From M55B112 sp040880545 (GTDB lineage Bacteria; Bacteroidota; Bacteroidia; Bacteroidales; GCA-2748055), in NCBI GenBank assembly GCA_040880545.1, contig JBBDIE010000099.1:47296-111295 (forward strand): DNA of 64,000 nt, given 5' to 3'. Of the stretch, positions 1 to 8,638 are shown piece after piece. The notes below the pieces were generated by a model. That model saw nothing but the letters and a program-made list of their open reading frames with translations, did no database searches and was not told the origin of the DNA. The first letter of the stretch is position 1. Every line of letters begins with the position of its first letter. Made by a program: the position numbers and the translations under genes.

Positions 1-1
1 T

Positions 2-2209
2 GCAAACATTTATGATCCCGTCCGAAAAAATGGAATCACTTCCGATAACAATGGTTATTTCAATATAATTGTGGACAAAGATTGTAAGTCTATCCGCACA
101 ACCTTCATTGGATATAAGACTCAAGATGTTGAATTAAGTAATCTGAATGATACAATTTTTTCGATCTTTTTAATACCAGGATCAGAGATAGAAGAGGTCG
201 AAATTACCGCCTACAGAAAACATCAATTTAATCAATCCAGACTTTCAAACGAACAATTAAAATATATTCCTGCAATCGCAGCTGAATCCGATGTCTTGAA
301 AAGTTTACAATTGCTACCTGGAGTGCAATCACTAAATGAAGGATCAAGTAACCTGAGCATCAGGGGCGGTGGTCCAGGTGAAAACTTATATCTGATTGAT
401 AATGTACCTCTGTATTATGTAAATCATTTAGGAGGTTTTATTTCCGTTTTCAATCCTGATGTAATTAATGATGTGAGAATTTTAAAAGGGGGATTCCCAG
501 CTAAATATGGTGGAAGATTATCATCAGTTGTTGATATTACCATGAGGGAAGGTGATGCTTCAGGATTCAAAGGATCTGCTGGGATTGGAGTGGTTGGAGC
601 ACACCTGAATGCAGAAGGACCACTGGCAAATAATACTTCATATTTATTTGCTGTCCGTAAAACTTTTACTGAGCTACTTCTTGGCTCAGTCTCCTATTTG
701 TCGGAAGGGAATGATAACATTGTTACTTATGGATTCTATGATTTGAATGGCAAAATCAGTTGGAGACCTGATTCAAAGAAGAGTGTTCATGCAAGTTTAT
801 ATATAGGTGATGACCTTTGGGGATTTACCGTGTTTGATGATGGAGACATTATTAGATTCAGAAACAGATGGGGGAATATAATGGGATCTGTTGCATGGAA
901 GCAGATACTTAATGCCAAGCTTCAATTTAATAATACACTATCTCTATCTCGCTATAGAGTTAAGGATTTGCGGGCATTTTATCTTGATCCATATTTAGGG
1001 GAATATGATAAATATAATAGTAATTCTCTATCATCAGTAAAAGACATTACCTTGAAATCTGATTGGAAATACAGGGTGTTTAAATCATGGGCAATTGATT
1101 TTGGTGTTCAATCATCATATTTGGTTTTCCTGCCAAACCTATTCTGGGATAACAACGATAATCCCAGGGATAATCAGCAAAATGTTAATGGATTAGAATC
1201 AGCAATGTATCTTGAAAATCAGATTTCACTCGGCAGATATTTTGATATGAATATTGGAGTCAGAGGTGTTCAATATGTAACAGATAACTTTTCTGCATAT
1301 TCATTGGAACCTCGTATAGATATTTCATTTTCTCCCATAACCAGTCAGGCAATCAATTTCACATACATGAAGACCAACCAGTTTTCACAAATGGTATTCT
1401 CATCAGGAAGCTTTCTAACAAATGAAGTTTGGATACCATCGGGTGTAAATATTGAACCTGCAAATGTTGAACAGTATTCCGTCGGTTGGAAAGGATCCTT
1501 CTTTAAGAATATGATGAGTGCAGAAATCGGATTATATCAAAAACAAATGAGCAATTTGGTTGCGTTTAAAGAAGGTTATTCAAATTTAAGAGGAGATGTT
1601 CAATGGAAAAAGAAAATTGAAACTGATGGTATTGGTAATTCGAAAGGAATGGAGTTCTTTTTAAGCAAAAACAAAGGAGCCTGGACAGGTTTCCTTTCAT
1701 ACACGTTTTCCAGTACTACCAGGCAATTTGACAATATTAATAATGGAGAACCCTATGTATTTGAATATGACAGGCCTCACAGCTTTGCAATTGATATTCA
1801 CAAAAAGATAAATAATAAATGGACAGCGAATGTTCTATGGGTGTACCAGACTGGACTGCCTTATACTCCTGCAATCGGAAGGTATTATGCTCCATATAAT
1901 TCGGTTGATGGGATAATTTACGAAAATGAAGTGTTGATTTATGGCGAACGTAACAGCGAAAGAATGCGCTCTTATCACAGGTTGGATATTGGATTAAAGT
2001 ACTTTACGAAAACGAAGAAGGGAAGAGATGCGACCTGGACATTTTCAGTGTATAATGCTTACAATAGGCAGAATCCATATTACTACTATTACAATACTGA
2101 ACCTGGATTGAATTTTGGAACAATAGAAAACCGTAGCGGATTTCAGAAATTATACCAACTTAGTTACTTCCCGATATTGCCCACAGTAAGCTATACGGTA
2201 GAATTTTAG
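2..2209 (+). CDS. TonB-dependent receptor, 5'-truncated by window edge
   Basis: Outer-membrane receptor that would import a ligand using TonB energy; the substrate cannot be told. The reading frame is open to the left edge, so the true start lies outside; about 735 residues are visible. The first ~45 visible residues (GITSDNNGYF, then FIGYKTQDVEL) look like the end of a carboxypeptidase-regulatory-like domain. A plug domain follows, with LKSLQLLPGV, the LSIRGGGPGENLYLIDNVP region and LKGGFPAKYGGRLSSVVDI. The rest is a 22-strand-type barrel rich in aromatic and alternating residues, ending in YTVEF with a terminal Phe as usual for barrels. No SusD partner follows; a strong terminator does, so it is not co-transcribed with the genes to the right. 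Confidence 0.93.
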   Translation, partial: ANIYDPVRKNGITSDNNGYFNIIVDKDCKSIRTTFIGYKTQDVELSNLNDTIFSIFLIPGSEIEEVEITAYRKHQFNQSRLSNEQLKYIPAIAAESDVLKSLQLLPGVQSLNEGSSNLSIRGGGPGENLYLIDNVPLYYVNHLGGFISVFNPDVINDVRILKGGFPAKYGGRLSSVVDITMREGDASGFKGSAGIGVVGAHLNAEGPLANNTSYLFAVRKTFTELLLGSVSYLSEGNDNIVTYGFYDLNGKISWRPDSKKSVHASLYIGDDLWGFTVFDDGDIIRFRNRWGNIMGSVAWKQILNAKLQFNNTLSLSRYRVKDLRAFYLDPYLGEYDKYNSNSLSSVKDITLKSDWKYRVFKSWAIDFGVQSSYLVFLPNLFWDNNDNPRDNQQNVNGLESAMYLENQISLGRYFDMNIGVRGVQYVTDNFSAYSLEPRIDISFSPITSQAINFTYMKTNQFSQMVFSSGSFLTNEVWIPSGVNIEPANVEQYSVGWKGSFFKNMMSAEIGLYQKQMSNLVAFKEGYSNLRGDVQWKKKIETDGIGNSKGMEFFLSKNKGAWTGFLSYTFSSTTRQFDNINNGEPYVFEYDRPHSFAIDIHKKINNKWTANVLWVYQTGLPYTPAIGRYYAPYNSVDGIIYENEVLIYGERNSERMRSYHRLDIGLKYFTKTKKGRDATWTFSVYNAYNRQNPYYYYYNTEPGLNFGTIENRSGFQKLYQLSYFPILPTVSYTVEF

Positions 2210-2235
2210 CACGGAAATTTTCTTAAAGGAAAATG

Positions 2236-2266
2236 AAAATCCTAACCAAATGTTGGTTAGGATTTT
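2236..2266 (+). terminator. Perfect hairpin terminator after the TonB receptor
   Basis: A 14-bp perfect stem (AAAATCCTAACCAA and its complement) with a 3-nt loop lies 27 bp after the receptor stop. The stem's own A and T ends give a T-tract on either strand, so it could stop transcription in both directions. Confidence 0.8.
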
Positions 2267-2279
2267 AGAAATATAACTG

Positions 2280-2296
2280 GTAGCTCCAACAGGACT
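2280..2296 (-). repeat. Second copy of the tRNA-Arg 3' end (17 bp)
   Basis: GTAGCTCCAACAGGACT here is identical to 2454-2470, the 3' end of the tRNA-Arg gene, in the same orientation. Only the acceptor and part of the T arm are present, so this is not a second tRNA. A 3'-end duplicate 174 bp from an intact tRNA resembles the trace left by tRNA-targeted integration or a decayed duplicate tRNA. No integrase is nearby. Confidence 0.6.
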
Positions 2297-2326
2297 GCCT
2301 TTGGCGGACCTGACAATTCCGCGGGT

Positions 2327-2454
2327 CAAGTCAAATGTCTCCATTTTGCAAAGGCAAAATAAGGGGATCATTTTTTGTTCGGCAAAGAAATACAAGCATT
2401 ATTTCCCGAACAAAAAAATGCCCCTGGCCATAAGGCCTGGAGACATCTGACTTG
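2327..2454. repeat. Imperfect long inverted repeat beside tRNA-Arg
   Basis: The outer arms 2327-2342 and 2439-2454 match as inverted copies with one mismatch. Inner arms around 2364-2382 and 2406-2424 (TTTTTTGTTCGG against CCGAACAAAAAAA) match too. The transcript could fold into one long interrupted hairpin. The right part includes the tRNA terminator. Confidence 0.55.
2412..2440 (-). terminator. Terminator of tRNA-Arg
   Basis: Read on the minus strand, CCAGGCC-TTAT-GGCCAGG folds with one A-A mismatch and is followed by GGCATTTTTTT. It begins 15 bp beyond the tRNA 3' end, the expected place for an intrinsic terminator. Confidence 0.6.
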
Positions 2455-2526
2455 TAGCTCCAACAGGACTCGAACCTGTATCTACGGTTTAGGAAACCGC
2501 TATTCTATCCCTTGAACTATGGAGCC
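2455..2526 (-). tRNA. tRNA-Arg (anticodon CCT)
   Basis: The minus strand folds as a 72-nt cloverleaf: acceptor GGCTCCA paired with TGGAGCT (one terminal G-T), D arm GTTC/GAAT, anticodon stem GCGGT/ACCGT with loop TTCCTAA giving anticodon CCT (reads AGG), T arm ACAGG-TTCGAGT-CCTGT, discriminator A. CCA is not encoded. It sits alone in a gene-free gap with its own promoter and terminator. Confidence 0.93.
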
Positions 2527-2589
2527 TTGTAACCAATAATTCGTTTCCGGGCTGCAATTGATCCCGGTTTTCCCGGTAGCCGAAAACCG

Positions 2590-2613
2590 AATTCGGGGTG
2601 CAATTCGGGGTGC
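2590..2613. repeat. Tandem 12-bp duplication
   Basis: AATTCGGGGTGC is present twice back to back in the predicted leader of the tRNA-Arg transcript. It looks like a small slippage duplication; no function is visible. Confidence 0.6.
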
Positions 2614-2643
2614 AAATATATAGCAAAATTGCTTTTCCGGCAA
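2613..2643 (-). promoter_or_regulatory. Predicted Bacteroidota-type promoter for tRNA-Arg
   Basis: On the minus strand TATATTTG (2620-2613) matches the Bacteroidota -7 element TAnnTTTG. TTGC (2643-2640) lies 19 bp upstream, where the -33 TTTG element is expected. The leader to the tRNA would be about 80 nt. Confidence 0.5.
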
Positions 2644-2751
2644 TCTTTAACCCCATAAAGTTCAACTGGTCATCTCTGCAATATCAGAACCTTTGCCTTG
2701 CGGTTCAGAAAAATTATTATCTTGTATTTGAATTAAAATATCAATCTTGGG

Positions 2752-2781
2752 TGTAGAGACATGGCATGCCATGTCTCTACA
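2752..2781. repeat. 30-bp perfect palindrome (extragenic repeat type)
   Basis: A perfect 30-bp palindrome (TGTAGAGACATGGCA plus its complement) flanked by GGG and TCCC, which extend the stem past one unpaired base. The shape and the TAGAGAC...GTCTCTA termini resemble the palindromic extragenic repeats common in Bacteroidota genomes; that likeness is from memory. It lies 27 bp before the next gene. Confidence 0.75.
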
Positions 2782-2808
2782 TCCCAATTAATTTTAAACA
2801 CAATTGCC

Positions 2809-3384
2809 ATGAAAAAACTAATGATCGTTCTATTTTCCGTGTTCACCCTTTCTGCCAATGCCCAGGATATATCCTTCCAACTGGTAACAGGCCTGGGTGG
2901 AGCGTTTTCGTTTGGAGAGCTTCGTGCTTACGGAATCTCTGCGGCCGTGGAACCCAAGATATTTATCGGTAACAATATTGCTGCCGGTCTTCGATTCGAA
3001 GGCGATGTCCTGTTCGGCGGAAGCATTGATCCTAATAATACAGCGGATATTTCGGTGGGGATGTCCTCCCGTGCTGCTCAAACTATTAAGGGAGAGTATT
3101 ACTTTACCGATATTAAGGTAAGGCCCTATGCAGGCTTGGGTGTTGGACGGTTTACCCAGGCCAATATCGGTGCCTCGGGTTCGGGGGATGCCACGCTATC
3201 TGCCAGCAGCGGATTCGGTGTTGCGCCCGAAGCTGGGATTGCCCTGGGAAATTTCAGGCTTTCAGCCATCTATAATATCGTTCCGGGTAAAAACCTTGTG
3301 GAGATCACCGTAGGTGATGCCTACGAAGTCTCTAAAAACTACCTGGTAATTCAGATGAGCTGGAAAGTATTTGGTATTCGATAG
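2809..3384 (+). CDS. Small outer-membrane beta-barrel protein
   Basis: About 191 residues. The start at 2809 is chosen because it opens a clean signal peptide (MKKLMIVLFSVFTLSANAQ); an in-frame ATG at 2761 lies inside the palindrome and would put 16 extra residues before the signal. After the signal the chain alternates hydrophobic and polar residues with Gly and aromatics (FQLVTGLGGAFSFGELRAYG, VRPYAGLGVGRF), typical of an 8-strand OmpA/OmpX-like barrel, and ends in a strand plus FGIR. No ligand or enzymatic motif is visible. It seems to be a single-gene unit; function unknown. Confidence 0.75.
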   Translation: MKKLMIVLFSVFTLSANAQDISFQLVTGLGGAFSFGELRAYGISAAVEPKIFIGNNIAAGLRFEGDVLFGGSIDPNNTADISVGMSSRAAQTIKGEYYFTDIKVRPYAGLGVGRFTQANIGASGSGDATLSASSGFGVAPEAGIALGNFRLSAIYNIVPGKNLVEITVGDAYEVSKNYLVIQMSWKVFGIR

Positions 3385-3492
3385 GAACTCTGATTCATAA
3401 GCTTTTCAATGTTCATTGGTCACATTTATGATCAATGCGCTCATTCATTCATCTGTTTATAGTATATTCGCATCTTTTAATCTGTAAATATT

Positions 3493-3924
3493 ATGAAAAG
3501 ATGTTTCCTTATACTTATTGCTGTGGTTGGTATGAATGTGATGGCTCAGACGACAGGATTTGATGGTGAATGGCTGGGGTACGTGTATGATGAAAACGAT
3601 GAGATCGCTTCCTACCTGGTCATTGAAATTGAAGGTGAAGAAATAAAGCAATACTCCTATGACTCCAGGATGAAAGAATACAGTGTAATGGAGTTCGATA
3701 TCCAAAGATTTGTCCGCCACAGAAACAATGCCGTATATACCTGGATGAACCAGGGCGGACAGTGGACCGAGACGCAAACCTACCACTTATCGCTCGTGCA
3801 TGATGACAAAATTGAAATATTATTCACCAGGCAGGTGAATAATGTCAAAGATGGCGATAATGAGGTCTGGGAGGTCAGGCGGAGCGGATATATTGAGCGT
3901 ATTGAGGAAAGTCCCTATTACTGA
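3493..3924 (+). CDS. Small exported protein of unknown function
   Basis: 143 residues beginning with a signal peptide (MKRCFLILIAVVGMNVMAQ). The mature part opens with FDGEWLGYVYDENDEIASYLVIEIEG and is acidic and strand-rich, like a lipocalin-like or calycin-type ligand-binding barrel (the FDGEW...G start is common in such proteins). That fold assignment is a guess. No catalytic motif or lipobox is present. It stands alone between an outer-membrane barrel gene and the convergent arfB. Confidence 0.65.
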   Translation: MKRCFLILIAVVGMNVMAQTTGFDGEWLGYVYDENDEIASYLVIEIEGEEIKQYSYDSRMKEYSVMEFDIQRFVRHRNNAVYTWMNQGGQWTETQTYHLSLVHDDKIEILFTRQVNNVKDGDNEVWEVRRSGYIERIEESPYY

Positions 3925-3973
3925 TACCCTGATCTGTGCAATCTGAATAAACCCGTTTCAGGATATAAAACGG

Positions 3974-4366
3974 TCAATCCTCCCCTCTTCGCCTCTTCTT
4001 TTCGCTCTTCACCTTTTTTTCCTTCAACCTGCGTTCCACCGAACTCCTGGTTGGTTTTGTGGCGATCCTCTTTTTGGGGGGTTTCAACATCCTCTCTATC
4101 AGTTCAAGGAAACGCCTGGCAACAATCTCCCGGTTTTTGATCTGTGACCGGGTCTTTTGACTATAAATGATCAACACCCCATCTGGTGTCAGTTTCTTCC
4201 CCAACCGTTTACGCAGCAGTTCTTTCTGTTCGTCGGTAAGTTCCCTGCTCTCCTCCAGGCTCCAATGTAACTCCACTTTCGATTCGGTTTTGTTCACATG
4301 CTGTCCCCCCGGTCCTGATGACCGGGAAGTATGAATAACAATTTCATTGAGCAACTTCCTGTTCAT
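3974..4366 (-). CDS. arfB: Alternative ribosome-rescue factor / peptidyl-tRNA hydrolase ArfB
   Basis: About 130 residues, the usual length for ArfB (YaeJ). The release-factor catalytic motif GGQ is present in SSGPGGQHVNKTESKVEL near residue 20. The C-terminal ~35 residues are very basic (KPPKKRIATKPTRSSVERR and a Lys/Arg-rich end), the tail that enters the empty mRNA channel of stalled ribosomes. Known members hydrolyse peptidyl-tRNA on non-stop ribosomes. The start at 4366 gives MNRKLLNEIVIHTSRSSG, matching family N-termini; an upstream in-frame ATG at 4405 would add 13 residues. Monocistronic. Confidence 0.92.
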   Translation of the reverse strand: MNRKLLNEIVIHTSRSSGPGGQHVNKTESKVELHWSLEESRELTDEQKELLRKRLGKKLTPDGVLIIYSQKTRSQIKNREIVARRFLELIERMLKPPKKRIATKPTRSSVERRLKEKKVKSEKKRRRGED

Positions 4367-4488
4367 AAGGCAAAGGTAGGTAAATGAAAGGAGTAGCCCT
4401 GACAAACCGAACCATTTGAATTACTTTATCTAAATAGTTCATATTTTTTTTAGCTTTATATCCACCAACGAATCCATAAAACTATCTT

Positions 4489-5418
4489 ATGAAAAGACGT
4501 GACTTTTTACGTGGCACAGCCACAGCCGCAGCCGCAGCTTCTGTGGTACCTGTATTTGCGACATCAGACCTTCCATCTGCTACTGCTTATAAAAAGAAAA
4601 AGAATTTCAACCTGAAATATGCTCCTCACTTCGGCATGTTCAGGAACCTGGCCGGCAACGATTTGTCCGACCAGCTCCAGTTTATGGCCGATGAAGGATT
4701 CACTGCCATGGAAGACAATGGCATGAAGGGACGTGAAGTGGCAGTGCAGGAAAAGATCGCATCGAAAATGGCCGGACTTGGAATGGAAATGGGTGTCTTC
4801 GTGGCGCATACCATCTATTGGAACAAGCCCGGACTCGCCAGTGGCGATAAAGATCAGCGAGCGGAGTTCCTGGCAGAAATCAGGGATTCCGTCGAAGTGG
4901 CAAAACGGGTTAACGCCAAGTGGATGACCGTTGTGCCGGGCCATATTGATCCGCGACAGGACATGGGTTACCAGACTGCCCATGTGGTGGAATCCCTCCG
5001 CAGGGCTTCCGAAATTCTGGAACCTCACAACCTGACCATGGTACTTGAACCACTGAATTTCAGGGACCACCCCGGACTTTTCCTGAACAAAGCAGGACAG
5101 GCGTACGAAATCTGCAGGGCGGTTGACAGCCCCTCGTGCAAGATCCTCTTTGATATCTACCATCAGCAGATCCACGAAGGTAACCTGATCCCCAATATAG
5201 ACCTTGCTTGGGATGAGATCGGCTACTTCCAGTGCGGAGATAATCCCGGCAGGAAAGAGCCCACCACCGGAGAAATCAATTATTTGAATGTATTTAAACA
5301 TATACATGAAAAAGGATTTACCGGCATCGTAGGTATGGAGCATGGAAATTCAATGGAGGGAACGACGGGGGAGAAAACTATCATAGAGGCTTACAGGAAG
5401 GTCGATGCATTTATCTGA
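4489..5418 (+). CDS. Tat-exported TIM-barrel protein, hydroxypyruvate isomerase-like
   Basis: 309 residues. The N-terminus is a twin-arginine signal (MKRRDFLRGTATAAAAASVV), so it is probably exported folded. The rest matches the xylose isomerase-like TIM-barrel superfamily: FMADEGFTAMEDNGM, VPGHIDP, LEPLNFRDHPG, ILFDIYHQQIHEG and a late GMEHG. The Glu in LEPLN, the Asp/His in FDIYHQQ and the late Glu are the usual metal-binding and catalytic positions of hydroxypyruvate isomerase. Cytosolic Hyi is about 260 residues; the excess is the signal. The substrate is unproven; other sugar epimerases share this fold. A dispersed repeat begins 8 bp after the stop. Confidence 0.82.
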   Translation: MKRRDFLRGTATAAAAASVVPVFATSDLPSATAYKKKKNFNLKYAPHFGMFRNLAGNDLSDQLQFMADEGFTAMEDNGMKGREVAVQEKIASKMAGLGMEMGVFVAHTIYWNKPGLASGDKDQRAEFLAEIRDSVEVAKRVNAKWMTVVPGHIDPRQDMGYQTAHVVESLRRASEILEPHNLTMVLEPLNFRDHPGLFLNKAGQAYEICRAVDSPSCKILFDIYHQQIHEGNLIPNIDLAWDEIGYFQCGDNPGRKEPTTGEINYLNVFKHIHEKGFTGIVGMEHGNSMEGTTGEKTIIEAYRKVDAFI

Positions 5419-5425
5419 GCTTTGA

Positions 5426-5452
5426 CACTACAGACTTTTTCAGCAGACCCTA
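5426..5452. repeat. Solo terminus of the 12-kb MITE-like element
   Basis: The 27 bp CACTACAGACTTTTTCAGCA... to CCCTA are identical to 12108-12134, the right end of the element at 11897-12133. No second terminus is seen nearby, so this is a solo end or decayed copy. Confidence 0.65.
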
Positions 5453-5465
5453 TGTAAATGAGCAA

Positions 5466-5496
5466 TTCCCCGACAAGCATAACGCTGAACCGAGTG
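5466..5496. repeat. Dispersed intergenic repeat, copy 1
   Basis: TCCCCGACAAGCATAACGC followed by TGAACCGAGTG matches the complement of 42446-42474 with about three differences. The remainder of this gap (to 5562) shows nothing else. Confidence 0.55.
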
Positions 5497-5562
5497 CAAC
5501 GAGCTCACGAATACCGCTGAAAATAAACTTTTCACGAGTATATCGGACATTATGACCAGCCA

Positions 5563-8490
5563 CTAGTTAAACAGATCCAGGATCTCTTCCTTCCGCATAT
5601 TTCTCAACGGATTATTTGTGGTTACGAACGTTTTGGCCAGCTCCGATTTTCGTTGTTGCAGCAACAGTATCTTTTCCTCAACCGTATGGTTGGAGATGAA
5701 CCTGTAAACAAATACATTTTTATCCTGCCCGATCCTGTGTGCCCTGCTGAGCGCCTGCAATTCAGCTGCAGGATTCCACCATGGATCCAGAATAAACACA
5801 TAATCGGCTGCCGTGAGGTTCAAACCAACACCTCCCGCTTTTAGTGAGATCAGAAATATCCTGCATTCAGGGTCTCCCTGGAATTTATCCACCTGTGCCG
5901 CCCTGTCGGTTGTGGATCCGGTAAGACGGGCATACCGCCAGTCCAGCGCATCCAGTTGCCGCCCATAAAGATCAAGATGCTTCACGAAGGAGGAAAATAC
6001 AAGGACCTTATGTCCTTCCGTAACAATACTTTCAATGTTCCTGAATACTTCATCGTATTTCCCCGACCCGGCTTCGTACTCGTCATCCACCAGCCCCGGG
6101 TGGTTGGATATCTGGCGTAACCTGGTGAGGGCCTTCAGTACCATCATGGTGGAACTCTCCATTCCTATCTCCGTGAGATTCTCAAGTAACGCGTTTCTTA
6201 CAGACGATTTTTCTTCCTCATAGATCCTGTTTTGCTCATCTGTCATGTTGCAGTAACGATACTGCTCATACAGAGGCGGTAATTCCTTGGCCACCTCCTC
6301 TTTCGTTCTACGAAGTATAAACGGATTGATCAGCTCCTTCAAACGCAGCTCCTGCTCCTTGTTTCTCTTTTTCTCAATAGTTTTTACAAATTGCTTTTTG
6401 AAGAAGTTGAGATTGCCAAGCAATCCTTCATTCACAAAATTGATCTGCGACCAGAGGTCAGTCAGAGAATTTTCAATGGGCGTGCCTGTCAGAACGAGCT
6501 TGTGCCGGGCATTGAGTTCTATCATCGCCTTGTATAACTTGGAATGGGGATTCTTGATCATCTGGCTCTCATCCAGAATTACATAATGGAACCCGTACTC
6601 ATGCAGAAATTCAATATCCTGCCTTACTGTATGGTAACTGGATATGATTACATCATAATACCTGAAGTTGTCGGTAGAACGTTCCCGTCCCACTCCCACA
6701 TGCGCCAGTACCTTCATGGATGGTGCAAAACGCTGCAATTCATTGATCCAGTTTTGTATCAACGATGCAGGTACCACTACCAGTGAAGTGGGATGAACAT
6801 TCCCCGTACTGAAGAGGGTTAGCTGTCCCTCCTCCGGCGTCTCCTCATTGGTTGAAGTTACATGTTGCTCTTTGTTATACTGGAGCAGCGCGATTGCCTG
6901 TAGTGTTTTTCCCAGCCCCATGTCATCGGCCAGGCATCCTCCGAAACCATTCTCCTGCAAGAGCCATAGCCAGGCATATCCCTCTATCTGGTAACTGCGC
7001 ATCTCTATCTTTAATCCAACCGGAACAGGGATTTCGGGGAGGTCCTGGATCCTGTTAAGTTGCTCCAGTGCTTCGATAGTAGATGCATGTCTTTTACGTA
7101 AGGCATCATCCACCTGAGAAAAATGCTGTTTGTGAACCCTCAGCGTATCTTCCTCCACCTGTCCGAACTGAAACAACGACCTGTAATTGGTAAACCACTC
7201 CTCCGGTATTACAGCGAAGGTTTTATCAGGCAACTGGAACAAACGGTCCCCATTCAATATGTGGTTCTTTAATTTTATGAAGGGAAATTTGAATTCGCCA
7301 AATACCACCTCGATCATCAGGTCGAACCAATCTGTTTTTTCATGTGAAGCAATTTTTAATTCCACAGGTTTGATATAGTAACTCCGGTCCAGTTTTTGTC
7401 CCACGACAAATCTGTTTTCTTCCAGATAATCATAATGATCATTGGTAAATTTAATTGACTCGTATAGTCTATCCTGAGCGGTATTGCCTGACCATTTTCT
7501 TAAAGTATAACTGGTACCGTCCCGGCTTTTCATTCCGATCTCATCCAGCGCCACTTCAAGTTGTTCTTCCCAGGCTTCGTCACGAACAAACCTGGTAAAT
7601 TGAAAGTGGTCCTTTTCCGCAGTAAAATTTACAAATCTCCACTGCCGGGAGGCTGGATAGATCGTGTGCTTATTATATGTGAGCGATAATACCCAGACAG
7701 GTTCCTGATTCAGTCCTAACTCCAGGGTAAGTTGAGCCCTTTTTTCAGGTACCGTGTCATTTACTTCAAATCCGCTGACTTTTACAACATCGTGGTCCCG
7801 AAGTGTGTTTGCAATAAATGAGGAATAGTACTTAACCTCGGAGGACTTCTGTATGGCCACATGTTCTTTGGTGAAAAATGGGGTTAGTTTTCTCCCTTCG
7901 ATCCCCTTGATGAAATATATCTCTTTATCAAGCATCACAACAGCCGGATTGTTGGAGATCACCTCTCCCTCTCTGTGAATAAGCTCAACATCGTTATTTT
8001 CATGGATCATTGAAAGATGATACCTGGTATGTTCCTCCGTTCTCTGAAAATGGATCACCGGCCTGGCCGGTTTACGGTTCAGTTTTAAAAAATCATCACT
8101 AAAAATGTTTTGTCTTGATCTTTCTTTGATAAAAACCTTAAAATTATTCATGGCAGCGATTTCAAGCACCTGGAACAACCGTTTTTCGATATAGGGCCTG
8201 ATATGTTCCCGGATGGTGACCGCATCAATCGTGTCCTGAAACTCTTTTACCGTCTTCTTTTTGGAAAACAACCGGTGCAAAATTTTGTCGTTGTATTCAT
8301 CGATTAAATTAACTGCCTCCTGCTGCATCGGCGACAGCTTTTTATATGAAACTGATTGCTCATTCTTCAGCAGAATCTCCCCGGTTACATAATAGAGCGA
8401 AACCTCATCCTTTTCCAGAAGCTGGGGTATAAGTATGCTTCCCCACAGACGATGAGGTATATAACCCAACGCGAAAAAAAAATTTTTCAT
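5563..8490 (-). CDS. SNF2-family DEAD/DEAH-box ATPase/helicase
   Basis: 975 residues. The N-terminal ~480 residues are a strand-rich accessory region of unknown role. The C-terminal half is a complete SNF2 motor: motif I in DDMGLGKTLQAIALL, motif Ia LVVVPASLIQNW, motif II as DESQ (DEAH/DEGH in most relatives), motif III LTGTPIENSLTDLW, motif IV-V VLVFSSFVKHLD and SLKAGGVGLNLTAAD, motif VI ALSRAHRIGQ. Such proteins translocate on duplex DNA and remodel protein-DNA complexes; the specific target is unknown. No methylase, nuclease or restriction partner is adjacent, so a defence role is not suggested. The Ser in motif II is the only oddity. Confidence 0.9.
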   Translation of the reverse strand: MKNFFFALGYIPHRLWGSILIPQLLEKDEVSLYYVTGEILLKNEQSVSYKKLSPMQQEAVNLIDEYNDKILHRLFSKKKTVKEFQDTIDAVTIREHIRPYIEKRLFQVLEIAAMNNFKVFIKERSRQNIFSDDFLKLNRKPARPVIHFQRTEEHTRYHLSMIHENNDVELIHREGEVISNNPAVVMLDKEIYFIKGIEGRKLTPFFTKEHVAIQKSSEVKYYSSFIANTLRDHDVVKVSGFEVNDTVPEKRAQLTLELGLNQEPVWVLSLTYNKHTIYPASRQWRFVNFTAEKDHFQFTRFVRDEAWEEQLEVALDEIGMKSRDGTSYTLRKWSGNTAQDRLYESIKFTNDHYDYLEENRFVVGQKLDRSYYIKPVELKIASHEKTDWFDLMIEVVFGEFKFPFIKLKNHILNGDRLFQLPDKTFAVIPEEWFTNYRSLFQFGQVEEDTLRVHKQHFSQVDDALRKRHASTIEALEQLNRIQDLPEIPVPVGLKIEMRSYQIEGYAWLWLLQENGFGGCLADDMGLGKTLQAIALLQYNKEQHVTSTNEETPEEGQLTLFSTGNVHPTSLVVVPASLIQNWINELQRFAPSMKVLAHVGVGRERSTDNFRYYDVIISSYHTVRQDIEFLHEYGFHYVILDESQMIKNPHSKLYKAMIELNARHKLVLTGTPIENSLTDLWSQINFVNEGLLGNLNFFKKQFVKTIEKKRNKEQELRLKELINPFILRRTKEEVAKELPPLYEQYRYCNMTDEQNRIYEEEKSSVRNALLENLTEIGMESSTMMVLKALTRLRQISNHPGLVDDEYEAGSGKYDEVFRNIESIVTEGHKVLVFSSFVKHLDLYGRQLDALDWRYARLTGSTTDRAAQVDKFQGDPECRIFLISLKAGGVGLNLTAADYVFILDPWWNPAAELQALSRAHRIGQDKNVFVYRFISNHTVEEKILLLQQRKSELAKTFVTTNNPLRNMRKEEILDLFN

Positions 8491-8638
8491 TATTAATGAT
8501 GGCTCCTCTTAAGGTAAGCTGCAATGATGGGAAATAACAGGGAGAATTCAAAGCCTTGTTGATAAATTGTTTTTGCCCGGCCTCCGTATCAATATGAGCC
8601 TGGTTTCTCTTCCCCGATCTTTCATGCTCCGGACTCCT

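Noticed and set aside
2150..2395. Small minus-strand frame downstream of the TonB receptor
   Set aside because: It overlaps the receptor's 3' end, its terminator and the tRNA-like repeats; not protein-like.
2590..2613. Start of a CRISPR array
   Set aside because: Only two back-to-back 12-bp units with no spacers.
4564..5343. 259-codon minus-strand frame over the isomerase gene
   Set aside because: Opposite strand of a convincing TIM-barrel protein.
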